Shown here piece by piece: positions 10,578-17,335 of a stretch of DNA of 20,850 bases. The stretch is taken from assembly GCA_035620975.1 (NCBI GenBank), contig DASPFV010000079.1, forward strand, positions 1 through 20,850, given 5' to 3'. How positions within the stretch are numbered: the first letter of the stretch is position 1; every line of letters starts with the position of its first letter. The notes beneath the pieces were generated by a model. The model saw nothing but the letters and a program-made list of their open reading frames with translations. It did no database searches and was not told the origin of the DNA. This DNA comes from DASPFV01 sp035620975. Lineage in GTDB: Bacteria > Acidobacteriota > Vicinamibacteria > Vicinamibacterales > 2-12-FULL-66-21. The position numbers and the translations under genes were made by a program.

Positions 10578-10583
10578 TACACT
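10578..10583 (+). promoter_or_regulatory. Candidate -10 element of the second ADOP gene
   Basis: TACACT lies 6 bases before the GTG start at 10590, with no convincing -35 box or Shine-Dalgarno sequence. The geometry matches that at padR and spmA, which suggests leaderless transcription. Support is limited to position and similarity to TATAAT. Confidence 0.35.
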
Positions 10584-10589
10584 GACCGC

Positions 10590-13028
10590 GTGCGCACCAC
10601 TTCCATCGTGGCGCGTCTGTTCAGGCGCGAGCCCGGACTGGCTGCGACCGTGGCGGCGATCTTCGCGCTGGGCATCGGCGCGGGCGTGTCGGTGTTCGCC
10701 GTGGCCCATGCCGTCGTGCTGCGGCCGCTGCCGTTCGCGGATCAGGAACGGCTCGTCGTCATGTGGGAGCGCGACGATCGGCGCGATGTCGCGGTCTGGG
10801 AGGTCTCCTACCGTAATTTCCGGGACTGGAGTGCGCAGGCGACCTCGTTCACCGGGCTCGCGGGTATGGGCTCGGTCACCTGGTCCACCCGGCTCGCCCG
10901 GCCCGACGGTCCGGTCACTCTGCCGCTGGCCGCTGTCTCGAGCGGCTTCTTCGACGTGCTCGGGGTGCGTCCCGCTGCAGGGCGGCCGTTCACACCCGCC
11001 GAAGACCGCCGCGGCGCGCCAGCCGTGGCGGTCATCAGCGACGGCACGTGGCGGACGCACTTCGGCGGCGACCCGGGCATCGTCGGCCGCGGCGTCATGC
11101 TCGACGCCGGGGAAGGCCCGCGCCTGCACACCGTCGTGGGCGTGATGGGGCCGGAGTTCGATTTCCCGCGTGGCGCCGCCGTCTGGATGCCGCTCGCACC
11201 GGTGCTCGGCGCCGCTTCCGCGCAGGCCGGCTTCGATACGCTCGAAAGCCGCGGCCTGGGTGTGTTGTACGTGGTCGGGAGACTGCGCAAGGGGATTGCC
11301 CTCGTCGCCGCCGGCGCCGAGATGGATGCGATCGTGTCGCGGCTGTCCCCGGATCCGACGGGCCGCCGCGCAGTCCTCACTCCTCTCGCCGAGTACGTCA
11401 TTGGCCCGGCCAGGCAGGTGCTCTGGCTCCTGCTCTGTGCCATCGGGATCGTGCTCGCGCTGATGTGCGCCAACGTGGTCGGCCTGCTGCTCTCGCGCCT
11501 GGCCGCACGACGGCGGGCGATCGCGATTTCGATCGCGCTGGGCGCCGGCCGCCGGCACCTGCTGCGCGTCGCGGCTGCCGAGGCGGCGGCACTGGCCGGC
11601 TGCGGCGTCGCCGGCGCGCTCCTGCTGGCCTCGTGGGCGCTGCCCGCGCTCATCGCCCTGGTACCTTCGGACGTGCCTCGCCTGGCGGATGCGACCTCAA
11701 TCGGTCCGGCCGTCCTCACGTTCACGCTTCTGGTCGGGCTCGTCTGCGCGGCCATCTGCAGCGTGATCCCCACCGCAGCCGCCTTCCGGCAAGCTCCCTT
11801 CAGCGCGTTGCGGGCAGGGGATAGAGGGTCGCGTCCGGCGCTGGGCGCCCGGGGGGCGCTCGTCGTCGTGCAGGTGTCGCTCTCGGTGGTGCTGCTCGTC
11901 GCGGCGAACCTGACCGCGCGCAGTTTCCGCGCCATCCGCGGTGTCGATCTCGGATTCGACAGCGCCGGCATCATGACTGCCGATGTCTCCCCGGGCGGCG
12001 AGCACTTCGGGACCGACGTGAACCGGCTCTTCTACGGCCCGGTGCTGGAGCGCATTCGCGCGATGCCCGGGGTGACGGGCGCGGCCGGCATCTATCTCCG
12101 GCCATTCGAGCTGGGACCAATCGGTTCCGACGAGGCCGTGCTGGTGGAAGGCCTGGCGGCGGATCGCCCGGAATCGTGGCACGCCCTGCCGACCGTCAAC
12201 GCCGAGACCGTTTCCACCGACTACTTCGAGGTGATGAAGGTTCGAGTCGTGCGTGGACGGGCGTTCACCGAGGCCGATCGGCGTGGAACCCTGCCGGTCG
12301 TCGTGCTCAGCGAGTCCTCAGCGGCACGACTGTGGCCGGGCCAGGACCCCGTCGGCCGCAAGCTGATGGCGAGCACGGATCGCCGGACGCAGCAGTGGCA
12401 GACCGTCGTCGGTGTCGTGCGCGACGTGAGATACCGTGGAATCGGAGATCCGAGGCTGGATCTGTACCGCCCGTACCTCCAGTCGAGCGACGACGTGAAG
12501 CACGTGATGATTCAGGCGCCGGCGGGTGCGCTGTCGCTCGAGCGCCTTCGAGACGTCGTTCGCACGGTCGATCCGCGAGCGGTCGTCGAAGGGCTCCGCC
12601 CGATGACGCAGGTGGTCGCCCGCGAGTACGCGCCGTGGCGCTTTGGGGCTGTGCTGTTTTCGCTGCTGGCGGCCCTGGCCACCATCCTCGCGTTGATGGG
12701 CCTCTACGCGAGCTTGTCCGCGATCGTGTCCGAGCGCACGAAGGAGATTGGCATTCGGAAGTCGCTCGGCGCCAGATCGCCGCAGGTCATCGCGCTGGTG
12801 CTGGGCCGCGTCGTGGTCCTCGTGGGCAACGGCCTGGTGATCGGAACCATCGCCTCGCTCGCCGTGGCACCCGGCCTCGAAAGGCTGCTCTTCGGCGTGA
12901 GGTTCCTCGATCCGGCGGCCTACCTGTTCACCGGCTCGCTCCTGACGGTCGCTGCCCTCTGCGCGGCCTGGCGCCCGGCCCGGCGCGCGGCCTCGGTCGA
13001 TCCCCTGATCGCGCTGAGAGCGGACTAG
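10590..13028 (+). CDS. Second ADOP-family MacB/FtsX-like permease, lacking the cytoplasmic prefix
   Basis: This 812-residue duplicated permease begins almost directly at its first membrane helix (about residues 18-40, LAATVAAIFALGIGAG) and lacks the roughly 75-residue prefix of its upstream neighbour. A MacB-type periplasmic domain follows, then helices at about 277-300, 327-350 and 375-397 (CANVVGLLLSRL, ISIALGAGRRHLL). A further helix lies at 425-447, then a second periplasmic domain and a last block at about 687-800 (KEIGIRKSLGARSPQ, end at DPLIALRAD). The start is the first GTG after the in-frame TAA at 10461. Translation could in principle be read back to 10464, but no start codon is there. 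Its stop TAG overlaps the minus-strand SEC-C gene stop. The substrate is unknown; paired ADOPs may form a hetero-complex (inference). Confidence 0.9.
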   Translation: MRTTSIVARLFRREPGLAATVAAIFALGIGAGVSVFAVAHAVVLRPLPFADQERLVVMWERDDRRDVAVWEVSYRNFRDWSAQATSFTGLAGMGSVTWSTRLARPDGPVTLPLAAVSSGFFDVLGVRPAAGRPFTPAEDRRGAPAVAVISDGTWRTHFGGDPGIVGRGVMLDAGEGPRLHTVVGVMGPEFDFPRGAAVWMPLAPVLGAASAQAGFDTLESRGLGVLYVVGRLRKGIALVAAGAEMDAIVSRLSPDPTGRRAVLTPLAEYVIGPARQVLWLLLCAIGIVLALMCANVVGLLLSRLAARRRAIAISIALGAGRRHLLRVAAAEAAALAGCGVAGALLLASWALPALIALVPSDVPRLADATSIGPAVLTFTLLVGLVCAAICSVIPTAAAFRQAPFSALRAGDRGSRPALGARGALVVVQVSLSVVLLVAANLTARSFRAIRGVDLGFDSAGIMTADVSPGGEHFGTDVNRLFYGPVLERIRAMPGVTGAAGIYLRPFELGPIGSDEAVLVEGLAADRPESWHALPTVNAETVSTDYFEVMKVRVVRGRAFTEADRRGTLPVVVLSESSAARLWPGQDPVGRKLMASTDRRTQQWQTVVGVVRDVRYRGIGDPRLDLYRPYLQSSDDVKHVMIQAPAGALSLERLRDVVRTVDPRAVVEGLRPMTQVVAREYAPWRFGAVLFSLLAALATILALMGLYASLSAIVSERTKEIGIRKSLGARSPQVIALVLGRVVVLVGNGLVIGTIASLAVAPGLERLLFGVRFLDPAAYLFTGSLLTVAALCAAWRPARRAASVDPLIALRAD

Positions 13029-13306
13029 CCTCCCACTTTCCTGGGCGTCCGCATCCGCGGAACGAATCCACGCGTCGTTGCTGCCTTCCAGGGCTGGTGC
13101 GTCTGCGGCTTGGGCGGCCGCACGGGCGCGGTCTCGGCGCCCCCGGTCGTGGCTGCGGCGGCCGCCGCGGCCTTCTTGGCCGCACGGGCCCGATCTGCCG
13201 CGGCCTTCGCATTGTCCTTGTCCAGACAGCAGTGCTTGTACTTCCGTCCCGAGCCGCAGTGACACGGCTCGTTTCGACCCGGTCGGGGCTTGCTTGAGGC
13301 GGCCAT
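13025..13306 (-). CDS. Small SEC-C motif zinc-binding protein
   Basis: The first 30 residues of this 93-residue protein hold the SEC-C motif: NEPCHCGSGRKYKHCC, with ligands Cys15, Cys17, Cys26 and Cys27 (or the alternative His25). SEC-C is the zinc tail of SecA and also occurs in many stand-alone small proteins. The rest is Ala/Lys-rich (KKAAAAAAATT) and then Pro/Arg-rich, and is probably disordered. It is transcribed convergently with the second ADOP; the two stop codons overlap in one CTAG (13025-13028). The gene has 60 bases of divergent spacer to the next gene. A nucleic-acid or protein-binding accessory role is possible, but the specific function is unknown. Confidence 0.85.
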   Translation of the reverse strand: MAASSKPRPGRNEPCHCGSGRKYKHCCLDKDNAKAAADRARAAKKAAAAAAATTGGAETAPVRPPKPQTHQPWKAATTRGFVPRMRTPRKVGG

Positions 13307-13320
13307 GTCTCCGAGCAGTG

Positions 13321-13353
13321 TAACGTATCGCGGCACGCTGTGGTGCCGGGTTA
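13321..13353. promoter_or_regulatory. Dyad in the divergent spacer between the SEC-C gene and the membrane protein gene
   Basis: The 60-base spacer contains CGGCAC/GTGCCG (13331-13336 and 13343-13348) nested in TAAC/GTTA (13321-13324 and 13350-13353). It ends just before the AGGAGG ribosome-binding site (13357-13362). It could be an operator for the divergent pair or a 5' UTR hairpin. No clear -35/-10 pair is visible. Confidence 0.35.
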
Positions 13354-13366
13354 CCCAGGAGGTGCT

Positions 13367-13855
13367 ATGCCCGAACGTCATGCTCCCCTCGAGATTGATC
13401 AGGATCTCGTCTTTCAGCGCCGTGAATGGCGCGTCCAGCGGGTCGGCTGGTGGGCCCTCTGCCTGTTCGTCGTCGCGGCCCTCGCCGGGGTCTTCGGCGA
13501 GGGACCGATCAGCCGCACGCGCGCGGAAGGAACCGGACTCTCGGCCGAGTACGACCGGTTCATCCGGACCGGGAGGCCTACACGGCTGACCGCTTCCTGG
13601 TCCCCGGCCGGCGGAGAGGCGTCTCTCCGGCTCGACCGGGCCTACTTCGATCGCGTCCGTCTCGAGCAGGTCACCCCCGCGCCGCTCCAGGTCGAGATCG
13701 GCGCTTCCGATGTGCGGCTGCGGTTCGCCGCTGGCGGAGCACGGCCGTTCACGGTCGTCGTCGAGATCGAGCCGCTCGGCGCGGCGCGCCTGGCCACGGA
13801 GCTGCGAACCGAAAGCGGCCACGTGACCAGGATCGTCCAGCTCGCTTACTTCTGA
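13367..13855 (+). CDS. Membrane-anchored protein of unknown function, upstream partner of YetF/DUF421
   Basis: This protein has 162 residues. I chose the ATG at 13367 because AGGAGG (13357-13362) lies 4 bases upstream; an earlier in-frame start at 13340 has no ribosome-binding site. After a charged N-terminus (residues 1-27) comes one membrane helix (about 28-46, WWALCLFVVAALAGVFG). The rest is a roughly 115-residue domain expected outside the cytoplasm, rich in beta-type alternation (ASLRLDRAYFDRVRLEQV, PFTVVVEIEP). It has no cysteines beyond the one in the helix and no catalytic motif that I recognise. The stop is 9 bases before the DUF421 gene, so the two are probably one operon. Function unknown. 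Confidence 0.8.
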   Translation: MPERHAPLEIDQDLVFQRREWRVQRVGWWALCLFVVAALAGVFGEGPISRTRAEGTGLSAEYDRFIRTGRPTRLTASWSPAGGEASLRLDRAYFDRVRLEQVTPAPLQVEIGASDVRLRFAAGGARPFTVVVEIEPLGAARLATELRTESGHVTRIVQLAYF

Positions 13856-13864
13856 CCCGGAGAC

Positions 13865-14320
13865 ATGCCCATGGATGCCGTTCTTCGCGCTGCGGCCATT
13901 TACGTATTTCTCCTCCTCGTGTTCCGGATCACCGGAAAGCGATCGCTCGCCCAGATCACGGCGTTCGATTTCGTGCTGCTCCTGATAGTCGGGGAATCCA
14001 CCCAGCAGGCGCTGCTCGGCGATGACTTCTCGGTCATCAACGCCTGCGTGGTCATCGCCACGCTGATGTTCCTGGAGCTGGGTCTTGCGTACCTCAAGGG
14101 CCACTGGCCCCGGCTCGATCCCATTCTCGACAGCACGCCGCTCATCGTCGTGGAGGACGGCCGCGCGCTGCAGGACCGGATGGCTCACGAGCGGGTGGAC
14201 GTCAGCGACGTGCTGGCTGCCGCGCGGGAGCGCCACGGCCTGGTCCGGCTGGACCAGATCAGGTTCGCCGTCCTCGAACGCAGCGGGGGCATCTCGATCG
14301 TGCCGAAAGAGAAGGCTTGA
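13865..14320 (+). CDS. YetF-like DUF421 membrane protein, short form
   Basis: This 151-residue protein starts with three predicted membrane helices (about residues 6-21, 33-48 and 56-76). It carries the hallmark FRITGKRSLAQITAFDFV segment followed by LLIVGESTQQALL, both typical of DUF421/YetF. A small C-terminal cytoplasmic domain follows, with PLIVVEDGRALQDRMAHERVDVSDVLAAARERHGL and a terminal VLERSGGISIVPK strand, as in the family. Bacillus YetF is longer (about 230 residues); short versions like this are common. A second in-frame ATG two codons downstream (MPMDAV) is an alternative start. Function is not established; the family is linked to stress and spore phenotypes. Confidence 0.9.
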   Translation: MPMDAVLRAAAIYVFLLLVFRITGKRSLAQITAFDFVLLLIVGESTQQALLGDDFSVINACVVIATLMFLELGLAYLKGHWPRLDPILDSTPLIVVEDGRALQDRMAHERVDVSDVLAAARERHGLVRLDQIRFAVLERSGGISIVPKEKA

Positions 14321-14324
14321 GGGG

Positions 14325-14370
14325 CGGCTGAGGCAGGTCGGAGGGATGATGCAATCCGTCCGATCAGCCG
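14325..14370. terminator. Long imperfect hairpin between convergent genes (candidate bidirectional terminator)
   Basis: Beginning 4 bases after the DUF421 stop, the sequence folds as CGGCTGA (14325-14331) with TCAGCCG (14364-14370), then TCGGA (14338-14342) with TCCGA (14359-14363), a G-G mismatch, and GGAT (14344-14347) with ATCC (14354-14357) around a 6-base loop. That is 16 base pairs with one 6-base bulge. There is no T-run on either side. The rest of the spacer up to 14478 shows nothing else. Confidence 0.5.
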
Positions 14371-14478
14371 TATCCGTGTGCTTCCGTGCATGCTCGGCAC
14401 GTGGCAGCAGATCAGGCGGCTCGAGTTCGACACCCGCGATCTCCGACCTTCTCTCGCTGGCTCCTTCGACTCGTCATT

Positions 14479-14865
14479 TCACGAAGCCCCGGCTGGCGTG
14501 CGTCCTCGCGCGCGATCGCGCACGGTCAATACGACACTCGAGACCCCCGCGGCAAGCAGCGTGGTGACGGTCAGCCCATCCGCGACACCGGGAGGGAGGT
14601 CGACACCCGTGAGCTCGCGGACGAGCAGCTGGACGTAGGAGGGCGGGTCGTCGTAGCCCATCCGCGCGCGGACCTGCCAGTGCCAGTCGGTGCAGGGGCA
14701 GTATCCCCATCCGTAGACAGCGCCCAGCCCGAACCAGGACAGCGCCGTCAGCGCGATCGTGGCGAGATGCCACGGTCGCGTCCGTCGCCAGATCCAGCCC
14801 AGACAGTTGAACGCGATCCAGGCGGTGTGGAAGACGAAGAAGCCGATGTTCAGGGTCTGATCCAT
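14479..14865 (-). CDS. DUF2784-like small membrane protein
   Basis: This 128-residue protein appears to have three membrane helices: about residues 5-23 (NIGFFVFHTAWIAFNCLGW), 32-52 (LATIALTALSWFGLGAVYG) and 98-115 (GLTVTTLLAAGVSSVVLTV). Between the second and third lies a hydrophilic loop with CPCTDWHWQVRARMGY, resembling the CPLTxWExxLR segment of DUF2784 proteins. The ATG at 14865 was chosen because it gives a clean N-terminus. It is divergent from spmA across 48 bases and convergent with the DUF421 gene. The family has no known function; my assignment rests on the motif and helix pattern only. Confidence 0.75.
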   Translation of the reverse strand: MDQTLNIGFFVFHTAWIAFNCLGWIWRRTRPWHLATIALTALSWFGLGAVYGWGYCPCTDWHWQVRARMGYDDPPSYVQLLVRELTGVDLPPGVADGLTVTTLLAAGVSSVVLTVRDRARGRTPAGAS

Positions 14866-14900
14866 TCCGTGCCGCGTGGCTGCCCCGTTCAATCGTGCGC

Positions 14901-14906
14901 TACCAT
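14901..14906 (+). promoter_or_regulatory. Candidate -10 element of spmA
   Basis: TACCAT lies 7 bases before the spmA ATG at 14914. There is no Shine-Dalgarno sequence in front of the ATG, so a leaderless start is likely if this is the -10 box. The -35 region is weak. Confidence 0.35.
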
Positions 14907-14913
14907 CAGCCGC

Positions 14914-15525
14914 ATGCTCAACTACATCTGGTTCGGGCTCATGGCCGTCGCGCTCTTGGTCGCGGCCTTCAACGGCACCGCCGAGGCCGTCACGAGGGAG
15001 GCCGTCGAGTCGGCGACGACGGCCGTGCAGATCGCCATCGGGCTGGTCGGCATCATGACGCTCTGGCTCGGCATGATGCGCGTGGCCGAGGCCGCGGGCC
15101 TCGTGACCGTCGTGGGTCGGGCGCTCAGGCCGGTGCTCCGCTGGCTGTTCCCGGAGGTGCCCCCGGGCCACCCCGCCGCCGGGGCAATCGTCGTGGCGCT
15201 CGCCGCCAACATGCTGGGGCTCAACAACGCTGCGACACCCCTCGGCATCAAGGCGATGGAGGCGCTGCAGACCCTCAACCCCGACAAGGACACCGCGACC
15301 AACTCGATGGTGACGCTGATGGCGGTCACGACGGCGGGGGTGCAGCTGATCCCGGCGTCGATGATCGGCGTGCTGGCCGCGGCGGGCTCCAGCAACCCGA
15401 CGGTGATCATCGCGCCGACGATCCTCGCGACGTTCGTGGGGACCCTGGCCGCCGTGATCGCCGCCAGGCTGCTGCAGCGCTTCTACCCGGACAACCCTCA
15501 GACGCGCGCCGAGGTGAGCCGGTGA
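14914..15525 (+). CDS. spmA: Spore maturation protein A-like nucleoside-recognition (Gate) membrane protein
   Basis: This 203-residue integral membrane protein matches SpmA. It has an N-terminal helix (MLNYIWFGLMAVALLVAAF), then the Gate-domain core IGLVGIMTLWLGMMRVAEAAGL (about 47-68), and the highly conserved NMLGLNNAATPLGIKAM region (about 99-115). TNSMVTLM and two C-terminal helices follow. In Bacillus, SpmA and SpmB are needed for spore core dehydration. The pair is widespread in bacteria that do not sporulate, where it is thought to move a small solute across the membrane. The stop overlaps the spmB start (GTGA, 15522-15525), implying coupled translation. Confidence 0.93.
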   Translation: MLNYIWFGLMAVALLVAAFNGTAEAVTREAVESATTAVQIAIGLVGIMTLWLGMMRVAEAAGLVTVVGRALRPVLRWLFPEVPPGHPAAGAIVVALAANMLGLNNAATPLGIKAMEALQTLNPDKDTATNSMVTLMAVTTAGVQLIPASMIGVLAAAGSSNPTVIIAPTILATFVGTLAAVIAARLLQRFYPDNPQTRAEVSR

Positions 15526-16055
15526 TCCGTGCCACGCTGGACGCCATCTCCCTGTGGGCCATCCCCGTTCTGCTCGTCGCCATCCCGATGGCGGGGATCA
15601 TCCGGAACGTGAAGGTCTACGACGTGTTCATCGAGGGAGCGCAGGAGGGCTTCGCGGTCGCCGTGCGCATCATCCCCTTCCTCGTCGGGATCCTGGTCGC
15701 CATCGGGATGTTCCGCGGCTCGGGCGCGATGGACCTGCTGCTCGCCGGCCTCCGGCCGGTGCTCGCGCCAGCGGGGTTTCCCCCCGAGCTTGCGCCGCTC
15801 GCCATCCTGCGCTCGCTCACCGGCAGCGGCTCGCTGGCGTTTGCGACAGATCTGATCCAGACTCACGGCCCGGATTCCCTGATCGGCCGGACCGCCGCGA
15901 CCATGTACGGGTCGTCGGAGACGACGTTCTACGTGCTGGCAGTCTACTTCGGCGCCGTGGGCATCCGGCACACCCGTCATGCGGTGCCGGCGGCGCTCGT
16001 CGCCGACATCGTCGCCGCGATTGCGGCCGTCGCCGTGTGCGCGTGGCTGTTCTGA
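15522..16055 (+). CDS. spmB: Spore maturation protein B-like nucleoside-recognition (Gate) membrane protein
   Basis: This 177-residue membrane protein is the partner of SpmA. Its GTG start overlaps the spmA stop. Conserved SpmB segments are KVYDVFIEGAQEGFAVAVRI (about residues 31-50), the helix IIPFLVGILVAIGMFRGSGAMD (about 50-71), and LRSLTGSGSLAF with TMYGSSETTFYVLAVYFGAVGIRH (about 128-151), which holds the family's polar signature. Two helices flank these blocks. SpmA and SpmB likely form one complex. The transported substrate, if any, is unknown. A weak GC-rich hairpin (16064-16078) follows the stop. Confidence 0.93.
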   Translation: MIRATLDAISLWAIPVLLVAIPMAGIIRNVKVYDVFIEGAQEGFAVAVRIIPFLVGILVAIGMFRGSGAMDLLLAGLRPVLAPAGFPPELAPLAILRSLTGSGSLAFATDLIQTHGPDSLIGRTAATMYGSSETTFYVLAVYFGAVGIRHTRHAVPAALVADIVAAIAAVAVCAWLF

Positions 16056-16165
16056 TCGGCGCCGCGGCCCGCAGCCGCAGCGTCAGACGGCATGCCGGGA
16101 GCGGGAGGAGGCTGGGCACGGGAGGCTGGAAACAGGAAGGTGACCATCAAAGGAGCCGCACTTCA

Positions 16166-17251
16166 ATGGAACAGCGTCGGTTCGGCAATTCGGGGTTGAG
16201 CGTGTCCGTCCTCAGCTTCGGCACGATGACGATCGGCGGACGGGATCGGTTCGCCAAGATGGGGAACCTCGGCGTGGCCGAGACATCACGGATGCTGGAC
16301 GTGTGCCGCGAGATCGGCGTCACGCTGATCGACACGGCGGACGTGTACTCGTATGGCAGGTCCGAGGAGATCCTGGGAGAGGCGCTGGAGGGCCGGCGTC
16401 ACGAGTTCGTCCTCGCGACGAAGGCCTTCATGCGCATGGGGCCGGCGCCGCACGATACCGGCCTCTCGCGCAAGCACCTGATTGAGGCGTGCGAGGCCAG
16501 CCTGCGGCGGCTGCGGACCGACTACATCGATCTCTACATCTGCCATCAGCCTGACACGTTCGTCTCGGTGGAGGAGACGCTCCGGGCGTTCGACACGCTG
16601 GTCGCGCAGGGGAAGGTCCGGTACGTCGGCTGCTCCAATCACGCGGCGTGGCAGGTCATGAAAGCGCTGTCGGTCTCGGAGCGGGCCGGGCTGACGCGGT
16701 ATATCTGCCAGCAGGTCCTGTACTCGCTGGTCTCGAGGGACGTCGAGCACGAGATCGTTCCGCTCGGGCTCGACCAGGGACTGGGGCTCATGGCGTGGAG
16801 TCCGCTGCACGCCGGGCTCCTCAGCGGCAAGTTCCGCCGCGGGGTGCGGCCCGATGTCAGCCGGCTCAACGAGCTCGATACGCCCGGCACGATCGATTTC
16901 GAGCGGCTGTATCGGATCGTGGACGTATTGAGCGAAATTGCCCTCGCTCGCGGAGTCACGCCGGCGCAGGTGGCGCTCAACTGGGTGATGTGCAAGCCCG
17001 GCGTCGATACCGTCATCATCGGAGCGAGGGACGAGATGCAGCTGCGGGACAACCTCTCCGCGGCGGGCTGGCGGCTCTCGATCGAGGAGATCGGGCGGCT
17101 GGACGAGGTGAGCGCACTCCCCGAACCCTATCCGATGTGGCACCAGCACAAGTTCGGAATCGAGCGGAACCCGCGGCTGCCGGGCATGCGGTCTCCGGAG
17201 TCGAACGCCGCGCCGATCGGATCGTCCCCCGCGTCCGAGACGCCGCGGTGA
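16166..17251 (+). CDS. Aldo/keto reductase, NADP-dependent
   Basis: This soluble oxidoreductase of 361 residues has a TIM barrel. The catalytic tetrad is complete: Asp56, Tyr61, Lys86 and His127. The N-terminal MEQRRFGNSGLSVSVLSFGTM and the C-terminal VIIGARDEMQLRDNL nucleotide-binding segment are typical of the AKR family related to YdhF and potassium-channel beta subunits. The ATG at 16166 has an AGGAG (16151-16155) 10 bases upstream. Residues after about 330 (RNPRLPGMRSPESNAAPIG...) form a Pro/Ser-rich tail not needed for the fold. The gene is 110 bases after spmB and may have its own promoter. Its substrate cannot be told from sequence. Confidence 0.93.
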   Translation: MEQRRFGNSGLSVSVLSFGTMTIGGRDRFAKMGNLGVAETSRMLDVCREIGVTLIDTADVYSYGRSEEILGEALEGRRHEFVLATKAFMRMGPAPHDTGLSRKHLIEACEASLRRLRTDYIDLYICHQPDTFVSVEETLRAFDTLVAQGKVRYVGCSNHAAWQVMKALSVSERAGLTRYICQQVLYSLVSRDVEHEIVPLGLDQGLGLMAWSPLHAGLLSGKFRRGVRPDVSRLNELDTPGTIDFERLYRIVDVLSEIALARGVTPAQVALNWVMCKPGVDTVIIGARDEMQLRDNLSAAGWRLSIEEIGRLDEVSALPEPYPMWHQHKFGIERNPRLPGMRSPESNAAPIGSSPASETPR

Positions 17252-17261
17252 ACGCCCGTGC

Positions 17262-17267
17262 TATGAT
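17262..17267 (+). promoter_or_regulatory. Candidate -10 element of the copper amine oxidase gene
   Basis: TATGAT (five of six consensus bases) lies 11 bases after the aldo/keto reductase stop and 68 bases before the next start codon. No good -35 box is seen. A leader of about 60 bases containing the GGAGG site (17326-17330) would result. Confidence 0.4.
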
Positions 17268-17335
17268 TCGCGCCTCATCGACAGTTCACCTGGGCGCCGC
17301 CTGGCGGCCCGCACCGGTCTGCTCTGGAGGTACAC

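Noticed and set aside
10464..10589. N-terminal extension of the second ADOP through the open in-frame stretch
   Set aside because: No ATG, GTG or TTG occurs in that stretch, and its sequence does not clearly resemble the ADOP prefix of the upstream gene.
9237..11558. Long minus-strand frame opposite the two ADOP genes
   Set aside because: It crosses two real genes and their spacer, with low-complexity His/Arg/Gln-rich product; a shadow frame.
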